From assembly GCA_028023455.1 (NCBI GenBank), contig JAQFVV010012508.1, positions 1,113,877 through 1,177,876 of the forward strand: a DNA stretch of 64,000 nt, written 5' to 3'. Below, piece after piece: positions 11,433 through 23,686 of the stretch; position 1 is the first letter of the stretch; each line of letters opens with the position of its first letter. The notes below the pieces were generated by a model. That model did not search any database and had not been told where the DNA came from. It worked only from the letters and a program-made list of their open reading frames with translations. A program made the position numbers and the translations under genes. The DNA is from Epiperipatus broadwayi (Eukaryota > Onychophora > Udeonychophora > Euonychophora > Peripatidae).

Positions 11433-12528
11433 TAATGACCAAATCTATAATTTCCTTTTCTATTAACATTCTATTTAATACAGGTTTAAATGCACTAATG
11501 TGAATTCCTTCCTTTATTATTCTTTCATGGTATGACTTTATACATTCTAAATCCTCTTTAGATCCACAGCTTTTGGGTTAACAATATATATTTCCATTAA
11601 AACAGATGAAATATACAATCATTAAAATAGCAGACATCATGTCCATTCTTTGGTTTCTTCATTATTTATCCTAATTTTAAGTTTCAGCAAATACGTTCCC
11701 TTTTCCTGTTCAAACTGAATAAAATTAAAGCCAGAAATGAGGCTCATCAACTGCACTTATTTATGGCCACTGGAGATTAATTCTATTATTTACATTTCTG
11801 TTTAATCAAATTATTCTTTAATTTCTGTTTTTACTTTTGTGAATAGTATTTTTTGTTGTTGTACTTAAAAATGTTGTATTCAATAATATAGACTTCAACA
11901 TTAATCTTATTAATTCTATGTTTCTTTATCTGATTTATTTCTCAATATTAAGACGATATAATCAATATCTAAATGTAACTAACAATACATGTATGTAATT
12001 ATGTATCTTTTTAAGTTTTTGTCCCCCACTCCCACGAGTTCATTTTTAGGAAAATATTTATTACTTCATTAACTGATGTAAATTAATGGAGTCGTATAAC
12101 AATTGTAGGTTAACATATATATATATGAAATGATGATTTTTTTTTCTGTCAAAATACATTGTTACCTCGTTTTTTATGGGCCATAGTCATTAATCTTCTC
12201 AAATGGATCAAAAGGAATTCATGCAGAAATCAAAAACTTTTGTTTGAAATTTTTTTTTTAATCAAACAAAATGCGTTCACTTTTGTTTAATCAGATAACT
12301 TTTATATGAAAATGTATTATGTAATAATCATGTATAAAATTGAACAACTGCGTTTATGATATATTAGTAGTGAAAAGACAATTCTCGCGATAAAATATCA
12401 AAGGTGAACCCTTATGTAAGTGAAAGATAAACGAAAAGCTTCACTTATTTCCTCGTTCTTATTTGTCAAAATCATAATTAAAATTAAGTCTATTTTTATT
12501 TTTATAGTTTAATTGCTGATTTAATACT
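11433..12528. other. Unassigned AT-rich DNA
   Basis: No feature I can support between the family C fragment and the SINE. Confidence 0.45.
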
Positions 12529-12544
12529 TTCTATAATTTAAGTT

Positions 12545-12658
12545 GTTTTTTTTTATATGTCATAGCATCGGCGGGGAGGCGAACCCGCAACAACCGTCTG
12601 CAAACAGCTGCTTGCTTGCAAGACGGCTGCGCTGACCTCTCGGCCAACAATGCTTGAC
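12545..12658 (-). mobile_element. tRNA-derived SINE
   Basis: The minus strand starts AAGTCAAGCATTG, has an A-box-like GGCCGAGAGGTCAGC and the B box GGGTTCGCCTCCC, and ends with CCGATGC, TATGAC and an A tail. It is flanked by TTCTATAATTTAAGTT at 12529-12544 and 12659-12674, an exact 16-bp duplication. Length and A tail are those of a short tRNA retroposon. Confidence 0.9.
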
Positions 12659-12800
12659 TTCTATAATTTAAGTTTTAAAGTCTTTTCTTCATAATTCCTA
12701 ATTTAATCTAATTTTACTTGATGGTTATTACTATTAATGAAATTTGATTTTACAAATGAATATTGTTCGATGATCCTGAATTATTGATTAGCTTAACGCA

Positions 12801-13065
12801 TATAAACATCACATGATCACCATTTCTTATGCTTGCTTATAACTGTTATTAAAACAGGAAAAACTCTCTATATATACATTATTGCCACAGAGCAAGCCAG
12901 AGTAATCAATGGATGCCAGAAGGCACAAGCCAGAAACTAATCTGGAGATATTGGATGAGTAGACACTAGATGGGGATTTTACGCACAAGCCTTCTATCAT
13001 CCACTGATTATTCTGGCTTGCACTGAGTGGCAATACGTATGTAGAGAGTTTTGCTGTTTTTTACA
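12801..13065. mobile_element. Family A foldback without ribozyme core
   Basis: The left minus copy runs to about 12925 and the right plus copy starts at about 12926, inside ribozyme stem II. Only the GCCAGAAAC...TATTGGAT half of the hammerhead remains. Target duplication not clear. Confidence 0.75.
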
Positions 13066-13069
13066 AACA

Positions 13070-15361
13070 AATATATATAACGAACCACTTCTTTACTTCT
13101 GATGCTATACTCTTCAATTAATTTAGATTATAACTATGATCCAAAATTCTATTTATGTGCTTTCATTTTTCATCCAACTTCATTTAACCGTCATCACCTT
13201 TCATTTTCAAATTAAGTATGATCTTCCTCATTCAGTCTTTGATTCTTTTTTTTAAAAATATATTTATTCATATATTATTAATATTATGTAGTACCTATTT
13301 CTGTGATTATACTGTAAACAGTATAATATTACAACATTATAATTATTTTAATGATTATAAAATATGTGTTAAGTAATTCACTCACTTACTTTTTGTTATT
13401 ATTGTTTCTGATTCATCTGTCTTGATTTAAATTTCTTTCTCTCTAGTATTATAATCAAATAATCCTCAAATAAAATAAAGATAACGTTAATAATTTAAAA
13501 TAAACTCCTTATAAAATTCAATACATGTTTTTTTCCCTCTAATCAACTGAAATTGAAATAATTTTAATATAATTTCTGTGTGTTTTATTATATACAAGGA
13601 GGAATTCAAAAATAACCAGAATTTTGTAATAAAAAATTGTATATTTATTTTTAGGGGTTGCAAATTGGATCGCTTTCAAAGTATAGTCTATTCAATGCAA
13701 TGCACTGGTTTAAAATCTTTTGAGTGCTGATTACTTTATTGGCTGAGTGAGGTAAAAGTCAAAACTTTTAATTGGTCAACGCACAAACTCAATGTCAAAA
13801 TATATTCATCTTTTAATATTATATTCACTTTAGTTTCATTTGTAAAAAGTATATTAATAATTTGTCAGGTTATGAAAGTGAACGAAAGTTTTTTCAAAAA
13901 TAAATTTTTATTTATAATTATAAAAATATTCGATAGCGGCAAAATCTAAAACAAACGTTAGAAACCAACTAAAAAGTGTTGTTGACGTCAGTGATTTCTT
14001 TCTCAATTTTATGTTGCAGATAAGTAAATAATTTTTACTAAAATCTTAACTATTTTTCTAAAATAATTTTATTTTTATCAAAACAATTTATAATAAGTCA
14101 AAAAATACTTTTAAAATGGTCTAAAACATTCGTTTATCACTTTTGAAATGAAACAAAACAAATCGTAATCATGGGCGTTATTGACAAGTGAATTCTTTGT
14201 CCTCAATAGTGGAGAGCCAATCAACGCTTAGAATGGACAGCCTCCTCCCTTTGTTAGACTTTCAATGTCAGTTTTATTGATTTTTTTACTTGTAAAATAA
14301 TTCAAGAGAGGGCATCTTACGGAACTTTTTATAACCTTTCAAATGACAGTAAAATATTTACCGTAGTTTTAAAAATGACGGAATTAAAGTGACTTGAAGC
14401 GGCTTCAAGTTATCTCATAAAAATCCTTTAAATGATTTTAAACCTGTTTTTCATTTTTCAAAGTAATCCGGAAATACTTGCAAAGTGATGCGTTTTAACA
14501 TCTCCTTCTTCACCACTTCTAAGTTTGCAAAAAAAAACAAAAACATTTATTTCATTAAGAGATTAAAAAGAAACCACACAGAATGAGATCGGATGAATGT
14601 AGCTGATGGATGTAAAAACTCTTTAATCTCTAGTTTTATGCATTAACCAGGCAGTCATGATGAAACATACAATCCTCACATTGCCGCAAAACTGGATATT
14701 TACAATTTATCGCATCATGCACAAGTTTCAGAACTTGTATGTTTTAAATGCCTGATCATTACAAACTAAATCTAAGTGACGGTATTCTATGAAAACATAC
14801 TTTTAAGTAATTTTTATGAATGTTATCCCTATCTTGGATTGGCTAACCTTATGATCTATAAGTAAAGTGTATAGCTTTCAATATATGGTTCAAATTGACT
14901 AATTTCTCGAAATTTAAATGTTAAATTAATACACACAGAAACATTGGAAGTGCTCTTCATTTGGTAGGATAAAACTATAGACTAAATGACCAAATATGGT
15001 TTTAATCATTGTCTACATGTTCGTAAATTAAACAAAATTATATGTGTTTGAATTGACTAACACCATCATATATGTGATATACATGATCAGATTAATGTAA
15101 ATGGGCCACAACTATGATTTTCTGAAATGGGAAGTTATATGTCTTCAATTTCTGGTGATAATTAATGTCTTAATGTAATTGTTATAAAATTAATTGGTTA
15201 TTCTACGTATACAAGCGTAACGTCTGATTTTTTTAACTGGTCTCCATTGAGATTGATATGTAAAGTTCCTTTTTTTTTTGTAAATGATTCTTATGGATTG
15301 TGAATAATATTTTCCTTTTGAGAGAATCGCTGTTTGCATCCAAAAGTAATAATAAAAAAAA
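13070..15361. other. Unassigned, relatively repeat-poor stretch
   Basis: Beyond some AT runs I see no transposon ends, long inverted repeats or convincing exons. The block around 14160-14560 is slightly less AT-rich but shows no open frame. Confidence 0.4.
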
Positions 15362-15562
15362 TACTTTTTTTAAATAATGCGTTTATGTAAATAGCCCACT
15401 AAAAGGTAAAAAAATAAAGAAGTAATAATTCATATCATAAAAACATTTGAGGTGCCTTTTTGATTTATTTGAACCTCAAATGCTTTTATGATATGGATTA
15501 TTATTTATTTTTCTACTTTTTAGCAGGCTGTTTACATAAAAGCATTATTTAGAAAAAAGCCT
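15362..15562. repeat. Palindromic MITE-like repeat
   Basis: Arms of about 90 bp: the left contains taataattcatatcataaaa and cctcaaatg is the turn; the right is the inverse (ttttatgatatggattatta). No flanking duplication beyond a TA was recognised. Confidence 0.7.
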
Positions 15563-16072
15563 GTTTTTAAATATTTTCTTTTTTAGTTAGGAATAAGACA
15601 TATAATTTCAATTTAAATAAAATAACTTTCTTCATTAGTCTTTTTTTATTATATTTTTTGTTCTTTCCATAAGAGAGCGCCTGCTGTCAACAATTTTGAC
15701 AAAACTTTTGACTGCCTTACTGTGCGGTTGTGGCTGATTCATTTTGCAAGATAAATTAATATATATATATATTTAATAACAACTGGATAAAAAAATTTGT
15801 GGCTGGAGAATATTTGTTTAGTAAGTGAATGAAAAAAAAGAGAGTTGAAGTGCAGAAAGATAGATTTAATTGGATTTGGAAAGATTGAGAAAAATATTGG
15901 TAACATTTGGAAAGCGATTTGATTTATCGACAATTTAAATATAAAAGGCAAAAACATTTTTTTGTATGTTTACTGCAAGGAGGCTTTAAAACTAAGTCAT
16001 ATATAAGATTAGTTGGATTTTAAGAGGTTTTTTATTAAAAGTTTTTTCAATGTAAGTAAGAGAGTGATTCAT

Positions 16073-16203
16073 AAACAAGGCAAAACTCTCCATACAGAAC
16101 GCTGTACATTCATTGATTACTCTGGTTGGCACTACTGTATGGAGAGTTTTGCCTTGTTTATAAACAATTATGTGCTAGTATAAGAGATGGTGATCATATG
16201 AAC
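16073..16203. mobile_element. Short family A foldback
   Basis: Inverted tips of family A (caaggcaaaactctccatac and its inverse) enclose under 50 bp. Flanking AGAGTGATTCAT (16061-16072) and AGAGTGATTTAT (16204-16215) differ at one base. It sits just upstream of the CR1 coding remains, possibly inside its 5' region. Confidence 0.8.
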
Positions 16204-16406
16204 AGAGTGATTTATTTGAGAAAGAGGATAATGTTTTGAGGTGTGAGTCTAAGGGAGCCCATGTTTATCAATGATCATTTTAAAAAAATATTTTGTTTTT
16301 CCTTTTGTATAAAAAGATTTGAAGAGTGGTAGAAAAATCGTAAATTTTAATGTAGAGTAGGGGAATTGAAAAATAAGGAAATATGGATTGCATTTGTATC
16401 CTATAA

Positions 16407-17364
16407 TGCATGTATGATGGTCAGAAGGAAATCAGGTGTGCTTTGGTAGAGTGTATGGTATGTGAAAAGATTTTCCATTTGAAATGCTTAAATAAAAATA
16501 GGAAGGATATAAAAGGTGTATGATTGTGTAGTTCGTGTATAAATGTGAAAAAAGAGTGAAAAAATTGTTTTCTAAGTGTAAATAATTTAAAGAAAAAGAA
16601 ATGGAGGAAAATGTAGATAAGGATGATAGAATAGAGTATGTATTTAGTAGAATGACAACAGATATAAAAGATAAAGTAAGTAGTGCAATGGAGATAGTTA
16701 GACAAAGAATAAGTAAGATAGATAAAGAGGTAAAAGATGTAGAAGTAAAATTAAAAGCATTAGACAAAATGTGAGCAGATCAAACAATCAATAAACACAA
16801 AGATTAAGGAAGAAGTAGATAAGAAAGTTTAGAAGGTGGAAGAGAATGTTACGGATGAAGTACAGAAAGTAAAGTATAACATAATCTAGATAGGAGACTC
16901 ACTAATTAGAGGATGTGGAGATGTAATTGCAAGAAAAAATAGAAATAGGTGTGTAAGAGTATGTTTGCCTACAGCTAGAATTAGAGATATTACAGATAAG
17001 GTAAGAAAACAGGGGAGTAAAAATGTTTGTTATGGTAGGGACAAATACTTTGTCAGAGCCATCGGAGAGAGTAATGGATGAGAATAAAATATTGATTAGT
17101 GGTTTGAATAAAGATAAAGGAAGAGTAGAAGTAGTTAAAATACCAAGATTTGACAATAGGTATATCTTAGATAGCACATGTTCTATAAATGAGAGACTGA
17201 AAAAATTATGTGAGAGAAATAATGTTATGTTTGTGGATAGGTGGGATTTTTTTATTCGTACGAGGAAGTTATATAGTAAAAAAGGATTGCACTTAGGAAA
17301 ATGGGGAAGTGAAGCATTAGAAGGTTTGATTTATGAAAATTATTATAGTCTGGGAAACTTATAA
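16407..17364 (+). pseudogene. CR1 ORF1: PHD finger and SGNH esterase
   Basis: The first part (about 16407-16540) translates to a PHD-like zinc finger with spaced cysteines and FHLKC, then LCSSC after an internal stop. A lysine/glutamate-rich, coiled-coil-like part follows (about 16600-16780). An SGNH/GDSL-like esterase follows: GDSLIRG (near 16890), VGTN (near 17035) and GLHLGKWGSEAL (near 17285), which are the GDS, GxN and D/H-like blocks. Stops and at least one frameshift break it. Known CR1 ORF1 proteins have this domain order. Their role is RNA binding and transport. This copy cannot make the protein. Confidence 0.78.
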
Positions 17365-17593
17365 AGGGAGAGGTTTAAATCACAATATTATTAAAAAGAT
17401 TAAGAATGGACAGGATGTAAGAAGTAACCAAAGGGTAGATGATTAACATATGAATGAAGATATGGAAAGGAGATGGGTCTGTAAAACTAATGATAAATAA
17501 GCCAATTACAAATATAATAGAGAAGAAAGAGTCAAAAGAATTTATAAAAGGGAAGTAAGAAAGAAAGAAAATGATAAAATTTGGTATTTCAAT

Positions 17594-20500
17594 ATGCAAA
17601 GTAGTAGGAGACCAGAAAAGTGGCTGGAATTAAACAAAGCAGTTAAAAATAATGGGGCCTGATGTATTAGAAGTAGTGGAAACATATTTAAAAGAAAAAA
17701 ATGAGCCTACACTGAAAGATTTAGTATGACAAGATATAAATTTAAAAAAAGAAAAAGAAAAAAAAGGTCATAGTATAAGAGTTATGTAAAAAAAATCTTT
17801 AATACTGTAAAGTGTAAAGAACATTTGTGGTTTGAGATAAGATTAGAAAGACAAGAATAAGATGATAGCTATAGTGTATCTGGAGATAGTCAAACTCGAA
17901 TGGAATGGAACAGTAGCATATATGAATGCCTAGTCAATGATACAGAGTTTCAAAAAAAGGGGAAGAAAATAATAGTCACAGGGGATATGGATGGGCATAT
18001 TGAAGAAATTGATGACGTGGATAACAAGAATGGACAGCTTTTGAAAATTTTTGTCAGAGAATGAATTTGTGCACTGGAAATTTATAAAATATTTATGAAG
18101 GGAAATATACATGGACTAAAAATAAAATATTTCACACAATAGATTATAAATTAGTAGAGGAAAAGGGAATAAATAAAATACAGAAAATTAAAGTTTTTGG
18201 TAATGAAGATAGAGTTTGTAATAGTAATCATAATTTCTTTATAATAGAAATGTTTAGTAATGTAATGGAAAATAGTAATAAAAGTAGAAAGGATAATGAA
18301 AAATGTGGATGGAGAATGAATGGTAATAATAAGTTAGAAGAATATAAAACAAAAGTAAAAAAAACCATGGAAGAGTTTGTTGGGGGTGAATATAAGGACT
18401 GGTGTGATGAAGCAGAAAAAGTGGCAAATAAGGTGTTGGGGAGAATATTCAAAAGAATAAAAGTAATAGAAAAGTAAGATGATTTTAATAAAAGTGTAAG
18501 AGATGGAAGAAAAAAATTTTGGATATATAATAAAAGAAAAAATGTAGGGGAGAGAAAAATAGCATTACTAAATGATGAGGAAAAAGAATGTAGTTCTAGA
18601 CATTCTTAAATAAATATATAATGGATATAAAAAAGATTTTGGATGTGAAAGACAAAGTGAGAACAAACATAAAACCACATAGTAATAGAAATATCAGTTG
18701 TACAGAAAATGAATTGAATAAGGCAGGGAAAAAATTAAAATGTGCAAAAGCAAAAGGTTTAGATGGATGGGCAGCAGAGATGGTGATGAATTTAGGAAAT
18801 AGGACAAAATTACATCTATTATCATGCTTTAATAAGGTGGCGCAGAAGAATTTCCAGATAGCTGGAATAATACAACAGTAAGCTATTATTTAAAGGAAAG
18901 GATAAGGACCATAGAAAGATAAACAATTATAGATCGATATCCGTAATGTCAGGGTTATATAAAGTTTTTGCATATATGGTGGCTGGAAGAATGGCAAAAT
19001 GGATTGAAAAAAAATAATATAGTGAAAGAAAAGCAAGGAGATTTTAGAATAGGTAGGCATATAGGAGATAGTTTATTTGTAATCACACAACTTATAGATA
19101 TGAGTAGAAATATAGGTAGACAGTTATATATGGTCTTCATAAATATAGAGAATGCATATGATAGAGTAAACAGAAATAGATTATGGTTAAGTTTAGTAAA
19201 TTTGGGAATGAATGGAGCTTTAGTGGATTTTATTAAATTGTATGAAAATAATTACTATACATATCAATAAAAAAAATATAATCAGAGTTAAAAATGGGGT
19301 GGGACTAAGGCAAAGATACCCTACGTCACCTATTTTGTTTTTGTTATATTTGAGAGAAATGGAGAGAGAAATAGAAAGACTAGTAAGAGGGTAGATATAC
19401 CATTAATAAATGGCAAGGGAATGTATACATTATCAGGACATTTATTTGCTGATGATATCTTCTCATGCACAGAAAGTAGGAAGATATGGAAGTTATGCTG
19501 AAGATGTGCGCAAGGAAGGGTAAACAAATGGGGATTAAATTTAGTGAAGAAAAATCAAAAGTAATGATGATAAATGCTGGGCAAAGAGAGGAGAAAGAAT
19601 TTTTATTGAGGGATATAAAGTTAAATATGGTGAAAAGGTATAACTATTTGGAATCATTTTAAGTAATCAAAGAAATTGTTTGGATCAATGGTGGAAAAAA
19701 AATTGATAAATGAAGCAAGGAAAAGAAAGGGACAGATAAAGAAATTAATAGTGTTTTCACAAAATAAATATGATGTATCAAGAATTGTATAGTAAGGAGT
19801 GGCATTAGCAGGATTAACTTACGGTAATGATGCATTAGTGTTGGTAAAAGGGTATTAGATTACTTAGAAAAAGTACAAAGAGAAGTAGGAAGATATGCAG
19901 ATGTATGGACAGAAAGGAAGGAATTCAAGGAGAAATGGGATGGCCAAGTTTTTATATGAGAGATGCCAAACAGCAAAATGAAAATGTTTGGTAGAGTGCA
20001 ATTTATGGATAGTAAGAGAATAGGCAATATAGGATTTGATTGGGTTACGAATAAGACAGAATGAACAAGATGGGTGCGAAAGGTAGTATGGTATGCAGAA
20101 GATTTGAATAAAAACTTTATGTCAATATACTTGTACAAAAGATGTGACATGATTATGTTAGGAGAATTGACGAGTATTATAGTGGCAAAAAATGAGATAG
20201 AAGAATAGAAGTATTAATAAAAAATAGAGTTGGAGAGATGAACTAGTGCAGAGAGTAAAAAGAGTTAAATATAAATAGAAGTAAACAGAATATTGGATGT
20301 GAGTTAATTTACAATAATAGGAAAGAAAGTAGTTTATTGTTTAAGGCTTGAACAAGATCATTAACAACAAGGGAATGTACACATAAATGGAGAAAGTTGA
20401 TGATTTAGTCTACAAATTACGCAAGGAAGACATAGAAAATATTAGGCATCTGCTCATTGAATATAAATGCTTACAAGCAGAAAGGGTAAAAATAATACAG

Positions 20501-20720
20501 TTGTGGGAGAATAAATATAAATAACATGATGACAAAGAAATAATAGCAAAGAAAGTAGTTTATTGTTTAAAGCTCAAACAGGAACTTTAATAAGAAGGAA
20601 ATATATAAATAAATGGAGAAAGGCAAGTGGTTTTGTCTGCAAATTATGTAAGGAAGGCATGGAAAATATTAGGCATTTGCTAATTGAATGTAAATGCTTA
20701 CAAGCAGAAAGATATAAATA
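17594..20720 (+). pseudogene. CR1 ORF2: endonuclease and reverse transcriptase
   Basis: The frame begins near 17594 with MQSSRRPEKWLELNKAV. Endonuclease remains are visible as DMDGHIEE near 17985 and an SDHN-like SNHNFF near 18222. The reverse transcriptase appears as NNYRSISVMSGLYK near 18925, the AYDRVNR block near 19155 and FADDIF near 19445, the catalytic Asp pair. Near 20420-20480 and 20630-20710 a CKLC...HLL.EC knuckle occurs twice. Many stops and frameshifts are present. In a live element this enzyme nicks the target and reverse transcribes the RNA. Confidence 0.8.
20316..20720 (+). repeat. Tandem duplication in the CR1 C-terminus (226-bp step)
   Basis: The block agtttattgtttaa ... 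gcttacaagcagaaag begins at 20331 and again at 20557. It encodes the C-terminal zinc-knuckle region. The two copies differ at many bases, so the duplication is old or derives from two source elements. Confidence 0.75.
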
Positions 20721-20999
20721 ATGTTGTGCAAGAATAAATATAAACAAAGTGATTATAGAGAAAGTGGATTCTTGTTTTTCATGCTGGTTTGAAAAAAGAT
20801 AAGATCTAGATATAAAGACTATAGAGTGCACAAAGATTATGTCATGGAAATAGGATGGAGCAAGATAGGGAAGAATATGGGAAAAACTTAGAGTGGGGAA
20901 TGGAAAAGAAAGGTAAGGTGCCTAACTGATTTCTTTAGGCATAGCGGCTGAGAGATTCCTGACTTCAATAAAGGAGTAGTCATATCACATCACACATCA

Positions 21000-22239
21000 C
21001 AGCTGTATTCATTTTGATTTTGGAAATGAGAAAAAAACATATAATTCTCTAACTTCTTTTAGACATTTATTTTTTTCCCACAAAATATTTATGAAATATT
21101 AATTATTTCAAAAGAATAATTCATATTTTAGTAGAATAAATTTGTTTTTAATTAATTCAATATTAACAAAATTTTACTCTATAAATGTAATTTATAACCA
21201 TTGGCTTAGTTGTTCAGGAGTTTTCTTAGGAAGTATGAGGAAGTGGATTTGATTGAAAATGGGTCTGACTTTTTTCCATTGTTAAAAATTCAAAAATTTG
21301 TATATCCCAACAGAAACACTGACAACTTAATATAAAAACATTTTTTTTAAAAAAAAATGAGCATTGTCTTGACATTTGATCTCACTGGCCACACTTTGGG
21401 GGAAGGGGGATTTGGTAAATTTAACACTTCTATTAAACCATACATAATCTTGCATTTTTTGAGAACAACTTGCCTGATGTTCTTTCAAGCATTACAACTG
21501 TTTTACCTGACATTGTCCCTAAAAAAGCAGAATTTCACGTAATTTTAACTTTTCAGCCTTTTCAAAAATTAACAAATACATGAAATGTATTTTACAAAAA
21601 AATATGCTATGCATGACCACAATTTCACACAATGACATCATTTGACAGATTGATGCAGAAGGGTTCCTGCAAAGGATAGATCTAGAGGCAAAAGCATGCT
21701 ACAATAGACATGGCTACCAGAGAACGATTCTGGTTATTTTTGAGTACCTCATCATATATTTACAATAGATGAGATTACAAATGCTGATCTACTTATATAA
21801 GAATAAAAATATTTCATACTAAGATTTTACTTTTTATTATTTTTGCTGACAGTATTTATTTTTATGTTTCTATTCTTTATCAGTTTCTGTAATGTTAGTT
21901 TCATTTTTTTTTAACAGTCCAAAATAATTTTGCAAGCTAAGTAAAAGCTATGGTTTGATATTCAAATGTTTTTGATTTTCAGCAGCAACTCGGATCTCTA
22001 ATTTATTAAAAAGATGAAGTATCCCTGTATATTGTATTATTATTGTAACCTATATATGGATGCTTGTTTTAAATAATATAAGAGTTTGTAGTAATATGAC
22101 TCATGGATATGTCAATACTATTAGGTAATAAATTATAGATTTGTGCTTTAAGCTTGTCCAAATTACGATAACATTAAATAGTGCTATCACACTTATAATG
22201 TAAAGCTGTATAATTAATAACAATTAGTCAATTAAAATT
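21000..22239. other. Unassigned AT-rich DNA
   Basis: Poly-A/T patches only. A 61-codon open frame at 21357-21542 has no recognisable features. Confidence 0.4.
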
Positions 22240-22281
22240 GCTGAGCGCTTTCGAGAAAATGTATTTCTCATAATCATAGCC
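22240..22281 (-). ncRNA. Hammerhead-like motif of PLE (enlarged first box)
   Basis: On the minus strand GGCU, AUGAUUAUGA, a GAGAA/UUCUC stem, GAAA, a self-complementary AGCGCU, C, then AGC. The layout equals a hammerhead with stem III AGCGCU and stem I GGCU/AGC, but the box normally CUGAUGA is 10 nt long. The same arrangement is found at 38276 and 47576. Confidence 0.5.
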
Positions 22282-22343
22282 TGTTATGACTCATTCATTG
22301 GAATCATTCTATATGTATAATATGCAAACTCTATGCAAATGAG

Positions 22344-22970
22344 TCAATTAGCCCATCTTTTTGATATAGCAAAACATGCTTCTTTATGATTAATGGTGAA
22401 GGAGTCTTCTGCTATGAAGTAAGCCTCTTTTACCTTACGCCTAACATCATGCCTCCCAGTACAAACTAATTTTGCAGATGCGGGTTCGAACTCATGTCCG
22501 GATACTTTTTGACATTGTGCAAAAATTGAAGTCCATTCTGGGCTAGTATGTGACTTATTATACCTATACCTATGCTGTGACAATCTAGTAGCTATGGTGG
22601 CTCTGGTTTCACCTTTAGTATGAAGCTTTGCATCCATTGTGACGGCATGCCACTTTATACATGGCCTGTGTAGTCTGATCAGAAGCTATGGTGTCTTTAG
22701 TGTTGTTAATAAGCCTATATAGGTTGAGATAGGTGTATGAAAGCTCAAACGAAATTCCGTAGAGAAAGTCCTATAGAATGTCTTATGCAAAGAGGGCACG
22801 TAGGGCAACAACAGCCAAGGCTTGTTATCTGTAACTCTGTGTATTCCTATATTATTAATAAAATGTCTAATCTTACTATAAACTATACTGCACTTGTATC
22901 CTGATTTGATTAAATCGTTAGTAAAATTAATCATGTTAGACCTTCTATCTGCCTCAAATTTAGATTTAAT
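22344..22970 (-). pseudogene. PLE connector and GIY-YIG nuclease
   Basis: From upstream: KFEADRRSNMINFTNDLIKSGYK, a typical PLE segment after the fingers/palm, here running to about 22910; then WLLLPYVPSLHKTFYR at about 22820. The nuclease follows with MYKVACRHNGC (GIY strand, about 22655), a frameshift near 22625, then GETRATIATRLSQHR (YIG strand and catalytic Arg/His), GHEFEPASAKLVC and RRKVKEAYFIAED with the catalytic-type Glu. It ends KRWAN-stop. GIY-YIG enzymes nick DNA to prime reverse transcription. At least two frameshifts separate the parts. Confidence 0.82.
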
Positions 22971-23284
22971 GATAATTCTGTGGCACTATTTGATATATCT
23001 GAAAATGATGCATGGTTAGTCAATATTCATATGACTACAATTTTCTGTATTTATGTTAATGAGAACATTTCAATCATTGGATATATCTATACATTTGAAT
23101 ACTATTCTAATAATATCAAAAACAATGTTTGAGTTAAAAACAAAAACAACTATGTTATTGATTTAGTTAAAGTAATATTTAGCAAATGCAGAATGTTCAT
23201 TATTAAATAAGGGTTTATCTTTTTACCCCAAAAGTCCTATTATATTACCAAAGAATTGAATTTAAAATTCATTAGGACTTAAAT

Positions 23285-23686
23285 GCTTAGCTAGAGAAAG
23301 CATTTTATCACAAAGCTTGTTGAGGAATTGGCAATCCTCATTGTTTATAATTTACAAGCTTAAGAGTATAGGGTCATGTGATCTATGACTCTTATTTTGA
23401 CTATTTATAGTCTCTGCCTTAAGTCTTATGCAATGTTATATTGCTAAGACTACTAATATATGGTATGGCTGAAGATCTCTCAGCTCCATATAGCTATTTG
23501 AGTTGGATAGCTGGGTTTGAAGACATGTAACTGTCTGAAAATTTCAGATTTTCCACTCAATAGATAACTTTTAGTTATGCTGGCTTTGGGTTAGTATTTT
23601 TAAATCTAGTGTCTGAACCTACCTACCTCTCTGAGGAGTGACAGAGCACGAAACCATGGTCAGAGGTTTGGGGGGGGGGATCCTGA
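23285..23686 (+). mobile_element. Family C element, near-complete permuted monomer
   Basis: It starts just downstream of where the ribozyme would lie (gcttagctagagaaagc) and runs round to end with a ribozyme and G tract. It is therefore one circularly permuted unit of about 400 bp; with the missing ttcctgacag block the monomer would be about 430 bp. Flanks TCATTAGGACTTAAAT (23269-23284) and TCATTAGGATTTAGAT (23687-23702) match at 14 of 16 bases. Confidence 0.78.
23625..23667 (+). ncRNA. Hammerhead ribozyme, family C (canonical, 43 nt)
   Basis: Stem I ACCUCU/AGAGGU is six Watson-Crick pairs. CUGAGGA is the first box. Stem II GUG/CAC closes with the canonical G-C at 10.1/11.1. GAAA follows, then the self-complementary ACCAUGGU as stem III, and C17 as cleavage site (GUC). 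Every core residue is canonical, making this the cleanest hammerhead in the window. Confidence 0.92.

Larger units (their letters stand above)
16216..20998 (+). mobile_element. Decayed CR1-type non-LTR retrotransposon
   Basis: A purine-rich plus strand running from about 15.8 to 20.9 kb holds, in order, a PHD-finger and esterase ORF1, an AP endonuclease, a reverse transcriptase with FADD, and cysteine/histidine knuckles. It ends near 20998 in short catatcacatcacacatcac repeats. PHD plus esterase in ORF1 and a short 3' repeat tail are traits of the CR1/L2 group. It has many stops and frameshifts and is long dead. The exact 5' end is uncertain because a family A copy lies there. Confidence 0.8.
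22240..22985 (-). mobile_element. Penelope-like element, 3' part
   Basis: The minus strand encodes the connector after the reverse transcriptase, then the GIY-YIG domain, and about 60 nt later the hammerhead-like hairpin at 22240-22281. Reverse transcriptase catalytic motifs are not present. The left tip agtgctatcacacttataatgtaaagctg (near 22174-22206) matches the inverted tips of the copy at 47265-47690. Confidence 0.8.
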
